A stretch of DNA of 64,000 nucleotides from Astrocystis sublimbata (GCA_022453515.1 JAJNNY010000021.1:1-64000), one strand, 5' to 3'; shown: positions 1-12,884, numbered from the stretch's first letter. Numbers and translations: made by a program. The notes: generated by a model not told the origin, from the sequence alone.

Positions 1-172
1 GTTCACCCATGGATCGGATAGTCAGATAGTACGTAATCTTGGACACCCCCAAGAAAAAAGAACCTAAGGGGTTTATAAATGAAATCAAATTCAAGGGAGG
101 GAAAGTGACGATGCTTTTAAGTAAGTAGGTAGGTAGGTAACTAGGTAATTAGGTAAGTAAATAAGTACTTAC
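1..172 (-). other. Intron (and possibly start of next exon) of the BCS1-type gene
   Basis: Begins with donor GTAAGT at 172-167 on the minus strand and contains a run of TACCTA/TAGGTA repeats at 121-160. A possible acceptor (CCTTAG) lies near 75, but what follows does not read as recognisable BCS1 sequence, so the true acceptor may be beyond the left edge. Confidence 0.5.
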
Positions 173-872
173 CGGGACTTCTCCACAGACAAGAGATCAT
201 CAGATCCTCCTTATCCTTGAATGTAGTCATCCCCCCATGCGACCCGTCCTCGAAAACGGACTCTTTCTTACGATGCAAGCGGAAATACTGGCCCTTCCAC
301 CAAAAGTTATGCAGGCCCACGGCAGGCACATACTTGGGGGCGGCGCGGGCCTCCTGGTTGCTGAAGTTGAGATAGCGGCCCGAGCGATCGCGGGCGACGG
401 TGGTCTCGTCCTCGTTCTCCCAGGCCGTCTTGCTCACCGTCTCGGCCATGAGGGCGCGCGAGTTGACCATGCGCGGCTGGCGGCTCAGCCAGGTCATGAG
501 GTGGATGTAGATGTCGTCGGTGCTGCTGATGTGGATGGTGCTCATGAGATACTCGGTGACCAGGCCGTAGAAGAAGTAGGTGACCTGGCGGGCGACTTTG
601 TTCAGGGCCCACAGGAAGCCGAGCAGGGAGAGCAGGTAGGTGGGATCCCAGCCGAGCCAGTTGTGGATGACGCGGTATATGGGCGCGAAGCCGCGCAGGC
701 CGATGAGGGGAAGGATGCTCTCGACGACGTTGACGGGCATACCATTCCCGTTCCCGTTCCCGTTCTCACCTCCACCCGCGGCGGAGGTGTTGCCCGATGC
801 TGTTGCTGTTGCATTGCTTACAACCTCGGGAAGCATGCCTTCCACGAACTCACGCAGGCTGTATATGTCCAT
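173..872 (-). CDS. BCS1-type mitochondrial AAA ATPase, N-terminal exon (partial, runs off left edge)
   Basis: First exon of a BCS1-N domain protein. Starts at the ATG at 870-872; the exon ends at 173, where GTAAGT (172-167) is a clear donor, so the remaining exons with the AAA module lie mostly or wholly outside the window. About 233 residues are visible: a short acidic/Asn-Gly-rich leader (a Gly-Asn repeat from GGGAAC units near 746-767), a hydrophobic helix (around residues 75-95, TYLLSLLGFLWALNKVARQ), then the BCS1-N region with conserved-looking DDIYIHLMTWLSRQ and the FWWKGQYFRLHRKKES block, ending in MISCLWRSPG. In the family the helix anchors the protein in the inner mitochondrial membrane and the AAA part drives Rieske protein assembly. 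Filamentous fungi have many BCS1 paralogues, so the exact role is open. I could not identify the second exon in 1-166. Confidence 0.85.
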
Positions 873-2779
873 TATGTCGTGTTGTTCTGGGTTGATGCTT
901 TCTTCTCATTTATCGACGATGCCCGCCTGCGCTTACCATAGACAGGTATCTATATATTATGTGGCTGTGATGGCTGATTTATATACCTAAGCAGGGAGGC
1001 ATGCGCATAGAAGTGTGAGAGATGTGAGACTGTGTACTTTGGGGATGCAGCAAGTACCTAGAGGTAAAAAGCATTTGAGCTGAACCTCAGAGGCAATGAG
1101 TCACAGGCTCTCGAATAGGCAAACGTACCTAGCAGCTAGGCAGGTAGGTAGGTGCTGTACTTTTAAAGTTGCATTGAGCCACTCAGGTTAGATAGATGCT
1201 GAAATGACTTGTTTGTTTTTGTCTGCCTTGAGCTAGGTAGGTAGCTCGGTAGGTAGACTTCAGAGCCTCCTGCAAATCGCAGGATTCGGACAAGCTTTAC
1301 TTTTTTATTTCACTTTAGGCAAGTGGCAAATAGCAAATGAATACCATGGGCGGAGCAGAACTACCTCGGCTGGACTGGAGGTGTCGAGGGTGTAAGGTAC
1401 TTTGGGTAGGTGGGTGAGATAGGTGCCGCATCTTAGGTGAGATGTGTGAGATGCATGATATTCACCTTTGACATCATCCACAATTACTTAAGTACATGAT
1501 GGCTTACATGATCACCGGGGTGCCTTATGGGCCGTGTGGCTGCCTCACCTCCACGTGCGTGCTCCAAATGCCGACCCATACAGTTCTGAACCTTGGAAGC
1601 TGGCCCCATAGTTGACACCATTCGTGTTGTATACCTGAAGTTTGTTGTTGGTCACTCACATCACATGCAATCTGTGATTCGTCGTCGACGGGCTTTCTAG
1701 AATCTGGGACGTTGAGTCAAAAACACTCGCTGTGGCTTGCCTAGCGGTAGATCGCCTGCATGCAATTACCCTACGCTTCATTGGGCCACGCCACGGCAAG
1801 CCTAGATAGTAACTTCGCATCAAGAGCATGCGGGCGCGCGGGGCTTGGGGATTGGGGATTGGAGGATTGGTGAGTGGATTGGGGGCCGAGGGGTACATAG
1901 TACTGTAGGTATGGGGCAAGGGGGCAGGATATGGGGGGCCTAGTCCATGGATTGCGGGGTTCGATCTTCAATTGCAGGGGCGAATGAATCCATCAAGTGG
2001 CCTATGGCCTTCGGTCAAAAATCAGGCAACAACCTTGGGACTGCTGCATCCATTCAACGTGTGACTGGTATGACTGGAGGTATGACTACCGAGTACTACT
2101 AGTATGACTCCCGCTACTTTGGTACGCTAGAATGCCCGACACTTTAGCCTTCGTCGCCTTCGTCGCCGCTACCGACAGGGGGTATCGGCAGGTAGGCGAG
2201 GTAGGTAGGTAATACACCGCAAGACAGGAAGACATGTACACCCCCAGGAACAGGAAATCTCAGCTATGCATGCTTCTTTCTGTCCACTTTTGCCGAGTGG
2301 CGTGTGGTATCCCGCTCACTGTCGAGACTGTCGTCCTCGGCGCCTTTGCGCGCGTATATCGGCTCCATTGGTGTGGCTGAGGCGCACAGCTCTGCAGATC
2401 GTCGCGCTGCTGCCGCATCTTTGGTTTTCTGTGCCCGTAGCCGCACACCATGGCACCCTCGGCACCCATACCGAACGCAGACAACTGAATGTCGCCCAAG
2501 CTGTATCACATGTCTGCGCCGTACCTGCCTATCATGGCTGATGGATTTGCACTTTGACCAGTACAGTGTATCACCGCCTCCGCCCTAGCTCGTCTGCCAC
2601 GGCTGCACTTTGCGAAGTGAGTGCTGTGCTGTGCTGCCCGAGCGTAGCTTGCTTCACCGGATCTTCCCCAAGTCGGCTTTCCGCCATATGCCCTTGGCGA
2701 TTCAGCATGATGAGATGCATCGTACATGAGCATTTATGCGCGCCCTCCTGAGAAGTCCTGCAGCGTCGAGGCAAACTTC
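873..2779. other. Intergenic region between the BCS1-type gene and PWP2
   Basis: No ORF with coding character on either strand. Holds the promoter and 5' leader of the leftward BCS1-type gene (immediately above 872) and the 3' flank of PWP2. Several clusters of TAGGTAGG repeats (about 1140-1153, 1231-1254, 2192-2212). The ORFs at 2260-2800 overlap in several frames and are not convincing. Confidence 0.6.
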
Positions 2780-5645
2780 TCAGTCCAACCCTATCCATTC
2801 GCCTTCGGAATCGTCTTGTACTTCCATCACTTGATCGTGGGCTGCTATCGACTTCAGTGGCTGGCCATGTCCGTCGTCGATAGCAAGCTGAGTAGGAGTG
2901 CTTTCGGCAGCTTTGGTATTGGCTTGGCCGAGCAGGTAGTCTACCATGTAAACATTCTCATCAGCCAAGCGTCTGACCTCATTCTGCATTCGAGAGATGG
3001 CTCTGGCCACTATCCGAAGCTCGATATCCACCTTGGCTCGATTGGCTGTCAGCCAAGGGCCATGCTTATCCACTAGAGCCTTGATCCAAAGCATGCAGAA
3101 CTCAATGTGCGGTGATTCCTCCGTCTGGGCAGCCACGAATCGTAGGAGCCGTGCGACGTAGACCGTCGGGAATTGTTCCACCACTAGTGCGATGTCGGGG
3201 TAAGGTATGGCCTGGAACACCCTTTTGACTAGACCAGCTTCGTTGAGACGGAATGCCATGACCAGGGCTTTGAGGTAGTCCTTCTCGTTCTCGAGGACCG
3301 CGAGTGTCGATGCAGGCGTGATTTCCATGTTCAGGTCGAACGGATCGAATTGAAGCTCGTTTTCGAGACTGTAGATGAGAAGTCCTTCGGTGGAGGCGGC
3401 GCAGAACGACGTGCCAGCGGGGGAGAAGGCCACACCGTTCACCTTGACGTCGGGCAACGTCGTTCGCGCTGAAGGATCGCCACCCCTCTTCGATCCAGGG
3501 AGAGGGTTATCTGCCCTCCCGTCCCGGTCCGAGTCTCCTTCATCGTCAAGCAAACCTTCGGGGCCCGCCTCCGTGAGGAGCTTGCTGTTCAAGAACTCTT
3601 GGGTACCGGACAATGAAAGGTTTACACTGACGGTGAACTTCTTCAGCAGCACCATAGTGCTGACGGAATACAGACATATGTACTTGCTGCTTCCGCCCGC
3701 CAAGAGACAGCTGCCGTCTGTGCTGTATCTGATGGTGCCAAAACTTTTGGTGCCGGACACATTGGCGGCAGTCCTGCGATCCGACACTTTGCGGCCGCCC
3801 GAGACATCTCGCCGACCGTCTAGGCCGGACACCTGCTCAGCCTCTGAGATGGACCAGAAAGTGAGCTGACCATCCAGAGTGGAGACGGCGAGCTGTTCCG
3901 AGTCCGGTCGAACGGCAACGCAAAGAACGTCTGCCTGGAGCTGCAGCGGCTCACTCGTCTGTGTGCGACCAAAGATGGACCATACGCGAGCTGTGCGGTC
4001 CCAGCTACCACTCACCAACAAGCCGCCGTTGGGGGCGAAAGCCAGCGAGGAGACGGGACCCTCGTGCCCGGCTAGCTGGTCGAGCAGTTGGCCCGTCTGA
4101 ACCGACCAGATGTGGATATCAAACGAGTCCAGGGAGCCAGCTGCGACAACCTCGCCGCTCGGGTCCACTGCCATGCATGAAAATGAGAGCCGCGTAGGTG
4201 CCGTAAACGTCCGGAAGTTGCGGAAGCGTATGAGATCCCAGGCTCTTATCGACCCGTCCAGACTCGATGTGAAAAGCACGTTGCCCTTCTTAGCAAACTC
4301 GCAGCCCGTCACGCCACTGGTGTGCTCGGTGAAAGTGACGATGCAAAAGCCAGAGTCCACGTCCCATACTTTGATCTTGCCGTCGTCGGCTGTGGTGATA
4401 ATGCGCTTCCCATCGGGAGAGTAGACGAGTGCGTTCATCGAGTCAAAATGGCCTTGTTGCTTAAGGATGTAGGATTCAGACTGCCACTCCCAGACCAGCA
4501 GCTGGCCAAGCTTGGACGCGCCAAAAGCCAGCCACTCGCCACTACTGTTGATGGTGACAAAATCAATCTCGTTCTGCGATATGCTGAGGGTATGTATGTT
4601 GTTGAAGTGGGGCATTTCGTAGAGGCCGAATAGGCCGTTGGAGAAGCCTGCCACCAACAGATTCGTTTCGGGGTGAAACGAGGCACATTTGACGTGCGCA
4701 TGGTTTTGCATAAAGTAGTGTCTATTCACGATACGCCAGCGCATGTCCTCGGTATTTGCCTCGGCCATCTCGTCGTCGTCGTCGTCGGGCGGCGGCGCAT
4801 CGGGATGCCGCGTATACTGCCAATCGAATACCGCGCCATCCTTGCTGATAGTATATATGGTTTCTTGGTCCTTGGAGAACCAGGCGCCCACGATAGCCTG
4901 CTTGTGACCCGACAGGGTGGTGGGGTCGAATCCGTCTTCCGGGTTCAGACTCCATATGCGAACTGTCAAGTCCTTGGAGGAGGTCAAGAAGAAGCGCGAA
5001 TCGTTAGACCACTCAATATGGCGAACATCGTCGAAGTGACCGGTATGGGTGTGATGGCGCACAAAGGGGGCGAACTCGAGCCCGCCGTCGGGGGTGGAGG
5101 GGACATGCCATACCTCGGTCTTGCGGCCCAGGCCGACAGCAAAGTGGCGGCCCGAGGGCGAGAAGGCGAGGGCGGTGACAGGAGAGCGGAAGGAGAAGTG
5201 GTATATGGGTATGCGGCGCGGGACATTGGTCAATATGGCATGGCCATCTGTGTCGACGGAGAGAAGGAGGTTGCCCCGCGGGGTCAGACCTATCCTGGCG
5301 ATATTCTTGCGGTGGGTGAAGGGGAGGGTATGCGACTTGTTTCTGGAAAATAGAAAAGAAAAGAAATCGTCAGTATTCGCGTTCAAGACACAGGCTTGCG
5401 TCGGCGTGTCGAGAAACAGAGGAAAACTCACTCGACGAGGTTGAAGACGGTGACTCTGTTCCCTACCGGAGAGAAGAGGCAGGTCCCATCTGGACTGAAC
5501 AAGAGATTCCCTTGGCAGTAGACGGTTCCAAGCAAATTGGAAAACTGAGTAGGGTCATGTTAGCGATGCATGCGCCTAGACATGGGAATAATCAGACGAC
5601 GCAGCAGAATGAAAGGAGATTGCTTACCTGGAAGTCTGTCTTCAT
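2780..5645 (-). CDS. PWP2: PWP2, U3 snoRNP / SSU processome WD40 protein
   Basis: Three exons: 5628-5645, 5432-5544 and 2780-5342 give 897 residues, the usual PWP2 size. Exon 1 encodes only MKTDFQ (donor GTAAGC); exon 2 encodes the conserved FSNLLGTVY...NRVTVFNLVE start of the first propeller; exon 3 resumes with NKSHTLPFTHRKNIARIGL. The long open frame beginning at 5431 reads through intron 2, so its first 30 residues are not real. WD-type repeats fill roughly residues 10-680 (e.g. HIEWSNDSRFFLTSS, IKVWDVDSG, ARVWSIFG); an acidic linker follows (residues ~660-690), then a C-terminal Utp12-type helical domain (~750-880). In yeast PWP2 is a UTPB subunit needed for early 40S pre-rRNA cleavage in the nucleolus. 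An Asp run near 4770-4790 comes from GTC/GAC repeats. It shares a divergent promoter with CDC12. Confidence 0.95.
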
Positions 5646-6521
5646 CTTGCTATATGCCCATCCTAATCGAGTCTGACAGACGGAACCAGTCAATGAATCA
5701 ATCGAGGTATGACACACAAGAATTGATTGACGCGCCTCTCGAGCTTCAATGTAAGCTTGCGCCGAACTTTTTTGATGCCGAGCATTGTTTATCGTCGATA
5801 AGAAGACAAGACTAGGTCTGATCTAGTTAGCAGAGTGGAGTTCTGATCTGCACTGCTCAAAGCCAATGGGCAATCAGCTAAGCTACCCCACTCACCCATT
5901 TGGCTCGTCTGGTGCGGTACGTACATACATGTCTGTAGACCTGAGAGTGGCCAGAGCTCAGCCAGAGAAAGAGCTCCTCGTGTTTCCGACTAGTGAGGAT
6001 GGATCAAGCCTAGATAGAATTTGACTACTTCCTTATTTGAACTAGCGTCAAGTCCAAAGTGCACTTAGCGTACGGTACCTTGGGGAGCTTGGGTTAGGTG
6101 CGAGATGGAAAGAAAGAGCCTTGAGGGATAGGGGTTTTTGTAAGGCACCGCGACCTACGTAGCGAGCTGTAGGTACCTTCTCAGTGCCCACACCGCAGAT
6201 GTGTACCTAGCGGCAGAAGGTACCCTGGACGATTCTAACTGCAGTGGGACGAAATTTGCCAGCACGCAGTTAACACGCTTTCCCGCTTTCCCCTGATTTT
6301 CTGGAGCACGAGCCGCCTAGAAGCACTTGACTCCATCAATCAACAACACCGCCAACACCCGACCGTCGAATCTCGATACCCTCCCGGTCCTGCTCTCACC
6401 GGCATTCTTCTCATTCGCCTGAAAGCCCGTCGCGAGCCAAGATCAGAGCACTGTAAGCTCATCCTGCCTGTCTCCCTCTCCTTCGCCATCTGTCACGACA
6501 AAAGCTGCAACGTCTTCCAAC
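5646..6521. promoter_or_regulatory. Divergent promoter region PWP2 / CDC12
   Basis: 876 bp between the two start codons. Contains the short 5' flank of PWP2, a CCAAT (minus ATTGG) near 5864-5869, and a pyrimidine-rich stretch (6280-6480) before the CDC12 ATG, typical of fungal 5' leaders. No ORF of note; elements are inferred from composition only. Confidence 0.45.
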
Positions 6522-7923
6522 ATGCCTCCCGCCACCGCCGAAAGCGCGTCGCCCATTGGCATTGCCAACCTGCCTAACCAGCGACACAAGATTGTCGCCA
6601 AGAGGGGCGCTGCCTTCACTATCATGGTGCGTCGACCACTGATCTCTTCAATCTCGATTCGTTGTCCGCCACTGTTGCGTCGAGCTGACACGTCCACTCC
6701 CTTGTAGGTCGCTGGTGAATCCGGCCTGGGAAAGACGACATTCATCAACACCCTCTTCTCCACCACCATTAAGAACTATGCCGATCACAAGAAGCGCCAC
6801 CAGAAGCAGGTCGACAAGACCGTCGAGATCGAGATTACCAAGGCCGAGCTGGAGGAGAAGTTCTTCAAGGGTAAATGCCCCTCCAATTGTCCTGATGGCT
6901 GCCCTTCCTGGCCTGGGGCGTCCACCGTGTATGACAAGCAGAGCAGCTAACAAGGACCCGGATTCGCAGTCCGCCTGACCGTCATCGACACCCCCGGCTT
7001 CGGTGACTACGTGAACAACAAGGACTCGTGGCAACCCATCATCGAATTCCTCGATGACCAGCACGAGTCCTACATGCTTCAGGAGCAACAGCCCCGTCGC
7101 CAGGACAAGATCGATCTCCGTGTTCACGCCTGCTTGTACTTCATCAGACCCACCGGCCACACCCTAAAGCCCCTCGACATAGAGGTCATGAAGAGGCTGT
7201 GTTCCCGCGTCAACCTGATTCCCGTCATTGCCAAGGCCGACACATTGAGTCCCGCTGACCTGGCCAAGTTCAAGGCTAGAGTGCGTCCAACCTGCCAACG
7301 CCCGCTTCCTCACCGCTACCAGGTTTCGTGCTGACCTTCTCTTGTAGATCCAAGCTGTCATCGAGGCACAGAGCATCAAGATTTACCAACCCCCGATTGA
7401 GGAGGACGACGAGGCCGCTGCTCAGCACGCTCGTAGCCTGATGGCCGCTATGCCCTTCGCCGTCATTGGTTCCGAGAAGGACGTCAAAACTGGCGATGGC
7501 CGTATCGTCAAGGGCCGCCAGTACTCGTGGGGTGTGGCCGAAGTCGAGAACGAAGACCACTGCGACTTCAAGAAGCTCCGCTCCATCCTGATCCGCACCC
7601 ACATGCTCGACCTCATCCACACCACCGAAGAGCTGCACTACGAGGCCTACCGCGCCCAGCAGATGGAGACACGCAAGTTCGGCGAGGCCCGCCCCCGCAA
7701 GCTTGATAACCCCAAGTACAAGGAGGAGGAGGAGGCGCTTCGCAAGCGCTTCACCGAGCAGGTCAAGATCGAGGAGCAGCGATTCCGACAGTGGGAGCAG
7801 AAGCTCATCGCTGAACGAGACCGCCTCAACAAGGACCTCGAACAGACGCATGCCCAGATCAAGCAGCTCGAGACCGAGCTCGAGCAAATGCAGGGCAGCG
7901 TTGCCCGTAGCGGTCGCCGCTAA
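6522..7923 (+). CDS. CDC12: Septin, Cdc12 class (AspC-type)
   Basis: Four exons, 6522-6626, 6708-6870, 6970-7280 and 7348-7923, give 384 residues. The opening SPIGIANLPNQRHKIV matches the Cdc12 subgroup better than Cdc3, Cdc10 or Cdc11. The GTPase domain has the P-loop GESGLGKTT (residues 38-46), the DTPGFGD G3 motif and AKADTL G4 motif; the septin-unique element follows before residue ~310. The C-terminal ~50 residues (KRFTEQVKIEEQRFRQWEQ onwards) form a heptad-rich coiled coil used for filament pairing. Septins assemble hetero-oligomeric filaments at septa, hyphal tips and branch sites. Intron borders are GTGCGT/TTGTAG, GTAAAT/TCGCAG and GTGCGT/TTGTAG; the first intron falls just before the P-loop. 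High GC at third positions suggests strong expression. Confidence 0.96.
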
Positions 7924-9290
7924 GTTGGCTACTTCACGCATTGAACCCTTCGACTCTATTAGCTATTCTCTATGTGGCTCCCGTCTGACGATGATCCGCC
8001 ACCTCTTTATAGCATAGCAAGGAGCTGGGAGTTTATGATACCCCCCAATCCGATTTCCCGCGTCACCACCTAAGTTTAATAATGGAAAGTTGGCTCTACG
8101 AAATTTGTTCGATATACTTATGAGCTGAGTACCTAATGAGAACAAGACGGGCTGCCTATGAGAAAAGGGGATATGTGAGTGAATGGACAGGGCAAATTGA
8201 GAAACAACATCCCTATTGGGGCTTTCTCACAAAACCAAAATTCCAAATCTTATCATTGCTAGGTAATCATTACCTAGGACTAAGGAAGCGTTTCTGATGT
8301 GTCGTGTACCATTCATACACTCCATCGAATTGGCAAACCTGTTTCTTCATGCAGTTAGGTTGTTATTAGTTGATGAACGATGTAATTCAAGGATATTCTC
8401 TTACGATACCATTACCATTCTTACATTCTACGCATCTGAGAGATGTGCCAATTCATGTTCTAGTTGCGTGAACATAGAATTAATTACCTTGGCTGGTGGG
8501 TTGCTTTCAACTCAACCTCAGTCGGTTAATCAGTCATTGTAGCTAGGAACCTAGGGTTTCATCCCATACGAGACCTGGACATCACTCGTTTCCTTAGGTA
8601 CACACCTACATGCAAGTGCCTAGCCATGAGGGTGGTCAGCAGTTGTTAACGTGGGATCTGCTGTCCGACATGGTACTCCCTTTTCGAATCCGACTCAACG
8701 CTTGATCATGGAAACCACAACACAAGTAGGCAGGCCGGAAAAGCAAAGAATCGGATTAATAGAGAATAGCACAGGTCCACGACTGTGCGTGCATGCAATT
8801 CACAAATATTCTTGCTTTCGACGCCAAGGATGGCTAGCCAGGAGGACATGAGCACAGTAAGGCGATCCGATCCCTCATTCATCCATTGCATCTGAATGCT
8901 ATCACATCGGCCCCGGATCTGGGTAGAAAAGCTGTCGTATATCCCGGAGTGGTCATCTTAATTGTTTAACTCATGATAGATAAGTATCGAAGCCTCTTTT
9001 CCACAAATTTTGTTTCTTTCCATCCCCTATTGAACTGACTACTACTGCCTCAATGTGATACAACAGTCGAGCTAATAATAAATCATGGTATTTCAACCAG
9101 GCTTTCGGATATGCTTCCAGTGGCTTCCAAAATCTATATATACAATTCCATTCGTCACCCCCTATCACACAGACAACACCCACATGTACCCAACTCGATT
9201 AAGCAGTCTCTTACTCTTACGTCTTGATGCCCTATCCCAATAATCCAAAACCATCAGCTGCGCTGCCTCGCTTCAATCATGACCGCCACC
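7924..9290. other. Convergent intergenic region CDC12 / kinase
   Basis: 3' flanks of two convergent genes, lower in GC than the genes. No ORF with coding character. No obvious RNA gene or mobile element seen; polyadenylation signals are not sharply defined in fungi. Confidence 0.5.
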
Positions 9291-11083
9291 CTAGACAGCA
9301 TCCATCATGGCGCGCGTCGCCAGCTGCTCATTCTTGTTCCCCAGCTTCGAAATCTGCAGAAAGGCATCAACACCATAGCCCTCGAGATTATGCAGCTCAA
9401 GCGTGCCGGCCCAGTACTCGGCGTACACCCTGCTCAGGGGCAGGGAGATACCCAGTCGCAGGTTGGGCGGCCGCGTCGAGAGGGTGGTGAGGGAACTCCC
9501 GCCTTCGGCCTTGTGGTACTTGGATTCCAGCTTGTTTTGAGTGGTGTCGGGGAAGATGTCCTGTTCTTGCAACCCCAGGGTCAGGTTGCCCTCGGCGAAG
9601 CGCAGTTCCTGGAGCGTGGCCGCCATGAGGGGCACCTGGCCGAGGTTCTGCAGGCGCTGGTCCGTCCCCGGGCCCTGGCCGAAGGACCACAGGTACGGCA
9701 GCGTGTCGCGTGCGATGCCGCCGCCGCGGTCCGAGATGCGAATGACAACGTGCTGTTGGGCCTCGCAGAGGGTGACTTCGATAGGCGGCGGCGGCTTTTC
9801 CCCATTTCCATTCCCTTTCTTGCGGTGTTTCTCCATCACCGCCTGAATCGAGTTCCGTAGCAGCTCGCCGACGATGTACTGCAGGTGGGAGAGGATGTAG
9901 GGAAAGGTGACGTTCAAGTAGCCGTCGATCTTGATCTCGGGGACCGCAACGTCGGGCCCGTACGCGGAGCGTGCGAGGTCCTGTGCAGCGCGTCCGCAGC
10001 TTTCGACGACGTCTTTCGCGACACATTTGAGGAACACTTCGCCGATGAAGTCGTGTTCCGAGAGCTTGGCGCCGGGTGAGAACCAGTCGGAGTTGAATGT
10101 CTCTGTCAGTGCGAGGTGCTGCTCGGCGATGACACGCCGCGATATTCTCTGTTGTCCGGTCGCGGTCAGTGATTCAGCACATTCGAATTCAGTTGAAATT
10201 CCCATCTTCCGACCAAAGCCCCTGGTATTCGTAGATACCAACAAGACTCAGACAGCAGAGAGACGTACAGATCGCAAGATGGTGTTCATGAACCGGTCGA
10301 GTTCAGTTGTCGGCATGAGCTCGTTGCACTCCACCATACCCATGGCCAGCTTGGGGATGACGCTGAGATGTGCGCGCAGCATGCCGGAGATGACGGAGCA
10401 GAAGTCGTCGTTGTCCTTCAAGGTCTTGATCTCCTTGACCCTGCGAAAGGTGTCGAAGGCAGTGTAATACAGGTTGTAGACCTCGCTCATATGCCGATTC
10501 GTAACGACAACATATGGGAGGCGCTGCATATCACGGATGCGGTGGGATATTCTATGTCGGACTACATATGAGCGGATGTTCAATTGCTTCCGGCTGGGTC
10601 CGCCATCCCTATCTGAGGGGGGCCTGCAAACAAGACGTACCGGGTTGGAAGCTCTGTTCGCACATAGTTGGCGGAGCTGATGAGTCTCTCCTCGGTCAGA
10701 GAGCGGCCGAAGAAGCTCAGCTGTCGCAGACTGATGGGGCGGGCTTCTTTGGCTACCCATCTGCTCACACCGGCGCCGCAGGCCCATGGTTAGCCAACAA
10801 AAACATAGATACCACAGACTGGAGAGACGCCGTCAGGCCAATTGGCTTCGCAGTGTCGGGAATGTCATGACAAGACGCTGACATACTGGTCGAGGGCATG
10901 TGGATCTCTCCATTGCGCCGCGCTATCTATGGTGCTGTGCGTCCATCTGCGGCCGGCGATGGGGTCAAGGCGTGATGGGGATACGGGTAGGAGTTGGCGT
11001 GCCGGTGACCAGGCACTTCGATTTAGTCGGAGTCGGAGTCGGAGGGTCTTGGTGGCATTGTGCGGCACCGCGGAGGGTAGCAT
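9291..11083 (-). CDS. Mitochondrial pyruvate/branched-chain 2-oxoacid dehydrogenase kinase (PDK/BCKDK family)
   Basis: Four exons: 10887-11083, 10641-10760, 10269-10551 and 9291-10148, total 485 residues. The first exon encodes an Arg/Ser-rich presequence (RLRLRLNRSAWSPARQ) fitting mitochondrial import. Then come the family N-terminal helical bundle (KEARPISLRQLSFFGRSL; RIRDMQRLPYVVVTN; LRAHLSVIPKLAMGM) and the GHKL ATPase fold: N-box ELLRNSIQAV, G1 box DRGGGI, and the C-terminal GISLPLSRVYAEYW plus LEGYGVDAFLQI. These kinases phosphorylate Ser on E1-alpha of the dehydrogenase complex and switch it off; they are Ser kinases with a histidine-kinase-like fold. Intron 1 uses GTATGT/GAGCAG and intron 2 GTACGT/ACATAG; each join restores a conserved reading frame. 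The sequence does not settle whether it is the PKP1- or PKP2-type paralogue or a BCKD kinase. Confidence 0.92.
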
Positions 11084-11372
11084 GCCGGCGATTCCATGCC
11101 CAGGCCAGCGTGGCCTTGCAAGCAGAGCAGATCAGCAGTGGAAGTAAGTATGCTTGGGTCCCCAGGGAAAGGTTTCGAAAGTGGTTTAAGAAGAGAGAGA
11201 AAGACGATGGTTTGTGAATGGTTGTGAAAGCTTGTTGTCGTACAATGGGATTATAAGAATTGGAGTGTTGCCTCGCATTGACAGCTCGTGTTGAAAGTCA
11301 AGATCGGCTCCATTCATTGGTCACACGAGGAGCTTTGCCGGTGTCGCAGCTCTGACCGATTACCTTAGAGTC

Positions 11373-11390
11373 TACCTACCTAGGTAGGTA
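11373..11390. repeat. 18-bp perfect palindrome of the TACCTA motif
   Basis: TACCTACCTAGGTAGGTA reads the same on both strands. It is one of about 15 intergenic clusters of this motif in the window. Confidence 0.85.
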
Positions 11391-12884
11391 CTTTCTGTGC
11401 AAGCCTGGGTACCTCCTAGCGGGCATCCATACGTCTGTACATACCTATTTCTCCTGGATAGATCAATAGCTCATTCCCCCCATAGTAGGTGGGACGTATA
11501 TCAAGACATGATCTTGACGTGAAATAGATTGTGTCGCATGTTGCAAGTTCAGCAGCAGCGAGCAGCAGAGCTTCGACCCAACTCCACAAGTGGATGCAGG
11601 TACACGCTAAAATATCATGAATTTGTTGTAGGTACGGAGTAGGAGCTACGGGCATCCATACGCAGGTACGTGTGTGGTTGCATCCAATCGCCACACTATT
11701 CATAGGAGTCGTCTATTATATACCACAGAAGCAAGGCTCTGGGGCTTTTTGAAGAGGCATTGCTCGTCGTCTCCAGTATTGAGTGGATTGGGGGAAAAAA
11801 AACTTTGTAGCATCGTGGGTTCTGTCTGAGCAGCCCGAGGTACACATACATACAGTCCATGAGCCAGTACTAGGGAGTTTATTGGCTGGTCGAGCTCGCA
11901 TAACGTCATCGCAGCGCCAAGTTGGGTGGGGTTGATGGTTTGAAGGAGGCACATACATGTCGACATGTACCTACCCAAGGTACAGTCACCCGCATTTAAA
12001 TCCGTAACTCAAGGCTGTCTCTGTCAAGTAGGTAGGTATGGATATCGTAGGTGAAGACACCTGCCTATGCCGGGATGTAGCAGTGATATGACGGTCTCCA
12101 GGTCAGCAAGTGCAAATCATCTCGTCACATCCGGATGTTGAGCGGCAACATGGCGAGCATGCGCGACTTGCAGGAGATGGGGAACGCCACGACTGCCGTA
12201 AGCTGGGGATACTACCCCATACGCGCGTGCTCTTTCGTAGGTAACCTCGTACTACATTTTGTTTTAAGCCTGGTATTTCAATCGGGTGTAGGTATTTAGT
12301 TAGGTTACCTGTTAGGTAAGTGATGTAGGCTTCGTAAACGCAACAAGGTTGGAACCCACCTACATCCGTGCATGGCATCAGGTCAGTGAGAACTACATCC
12401 AAATACCTACCTCGCCTACCTACATGTAACTGCTCGCCTGCTCGTGTCTTGATCAATGAGACGCGAATGTTACCTACTATTGTAGCATCGGCCACGCCTG
12501 CCGAGACTCAAATTCGATTGAGGTACTGAAGTTCTTACCTAAGGTTAAGTATGCACGCAGTACATGATGACACAAGTTCCTGACAGATACCGAGCACGCT
12601 ACTGCTGCGGATGTCTGGGGCACCCGGCGTGCCGGCTTAGTGGCACTCACCATACCTACATTGCCCCCCTAAGGTTCCTGCTTGCCGAGTTGTCTTCAGC
12701 AGACCTCAGCAGCACAGCCCACCTATCTGCTGAGAGGTACTTGCAGCTTATCAGGTTCTCGCTATCTCCTGCGCGTACCTAATCTGGACTTGTGGGCAGC
12801 ACCCAATCCCCCAATGTGCTGAGGTAGGAAGTACCTAACCTAAAGGTTAGAGCTTCACACTGGCTTCCACTCTCTCCCACAACC

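Noticed and set aside
237..990. Plus-strand ORFs opposite the BCS1-type exon
   Set aside because: They mirror a GC-rich coding exon on the other strand and show no family features; the minus-strand BCS1-N reading is clear.
2260..2800. Cluster of short ORFs on both strands upstream of the PWP2 3' end
   Set aside because: No frame is favoured, compositions are alike in all frames, and nothing is conserved; treated as intergenic.
6648..7941. Minus-strand ORFs antisense to CDC12, up to 221 codons
   Set aside because: Leu/Val-rich shadows of a highly GC3-rich gene; CDC12 explains the region fully.
9397..10026. 209-codon Arg-rich minus frame inside the kinase gene
   Set aside because: Frame-shifted shadow of the kinase exon with typical Arg/His/Pro-rich composition.
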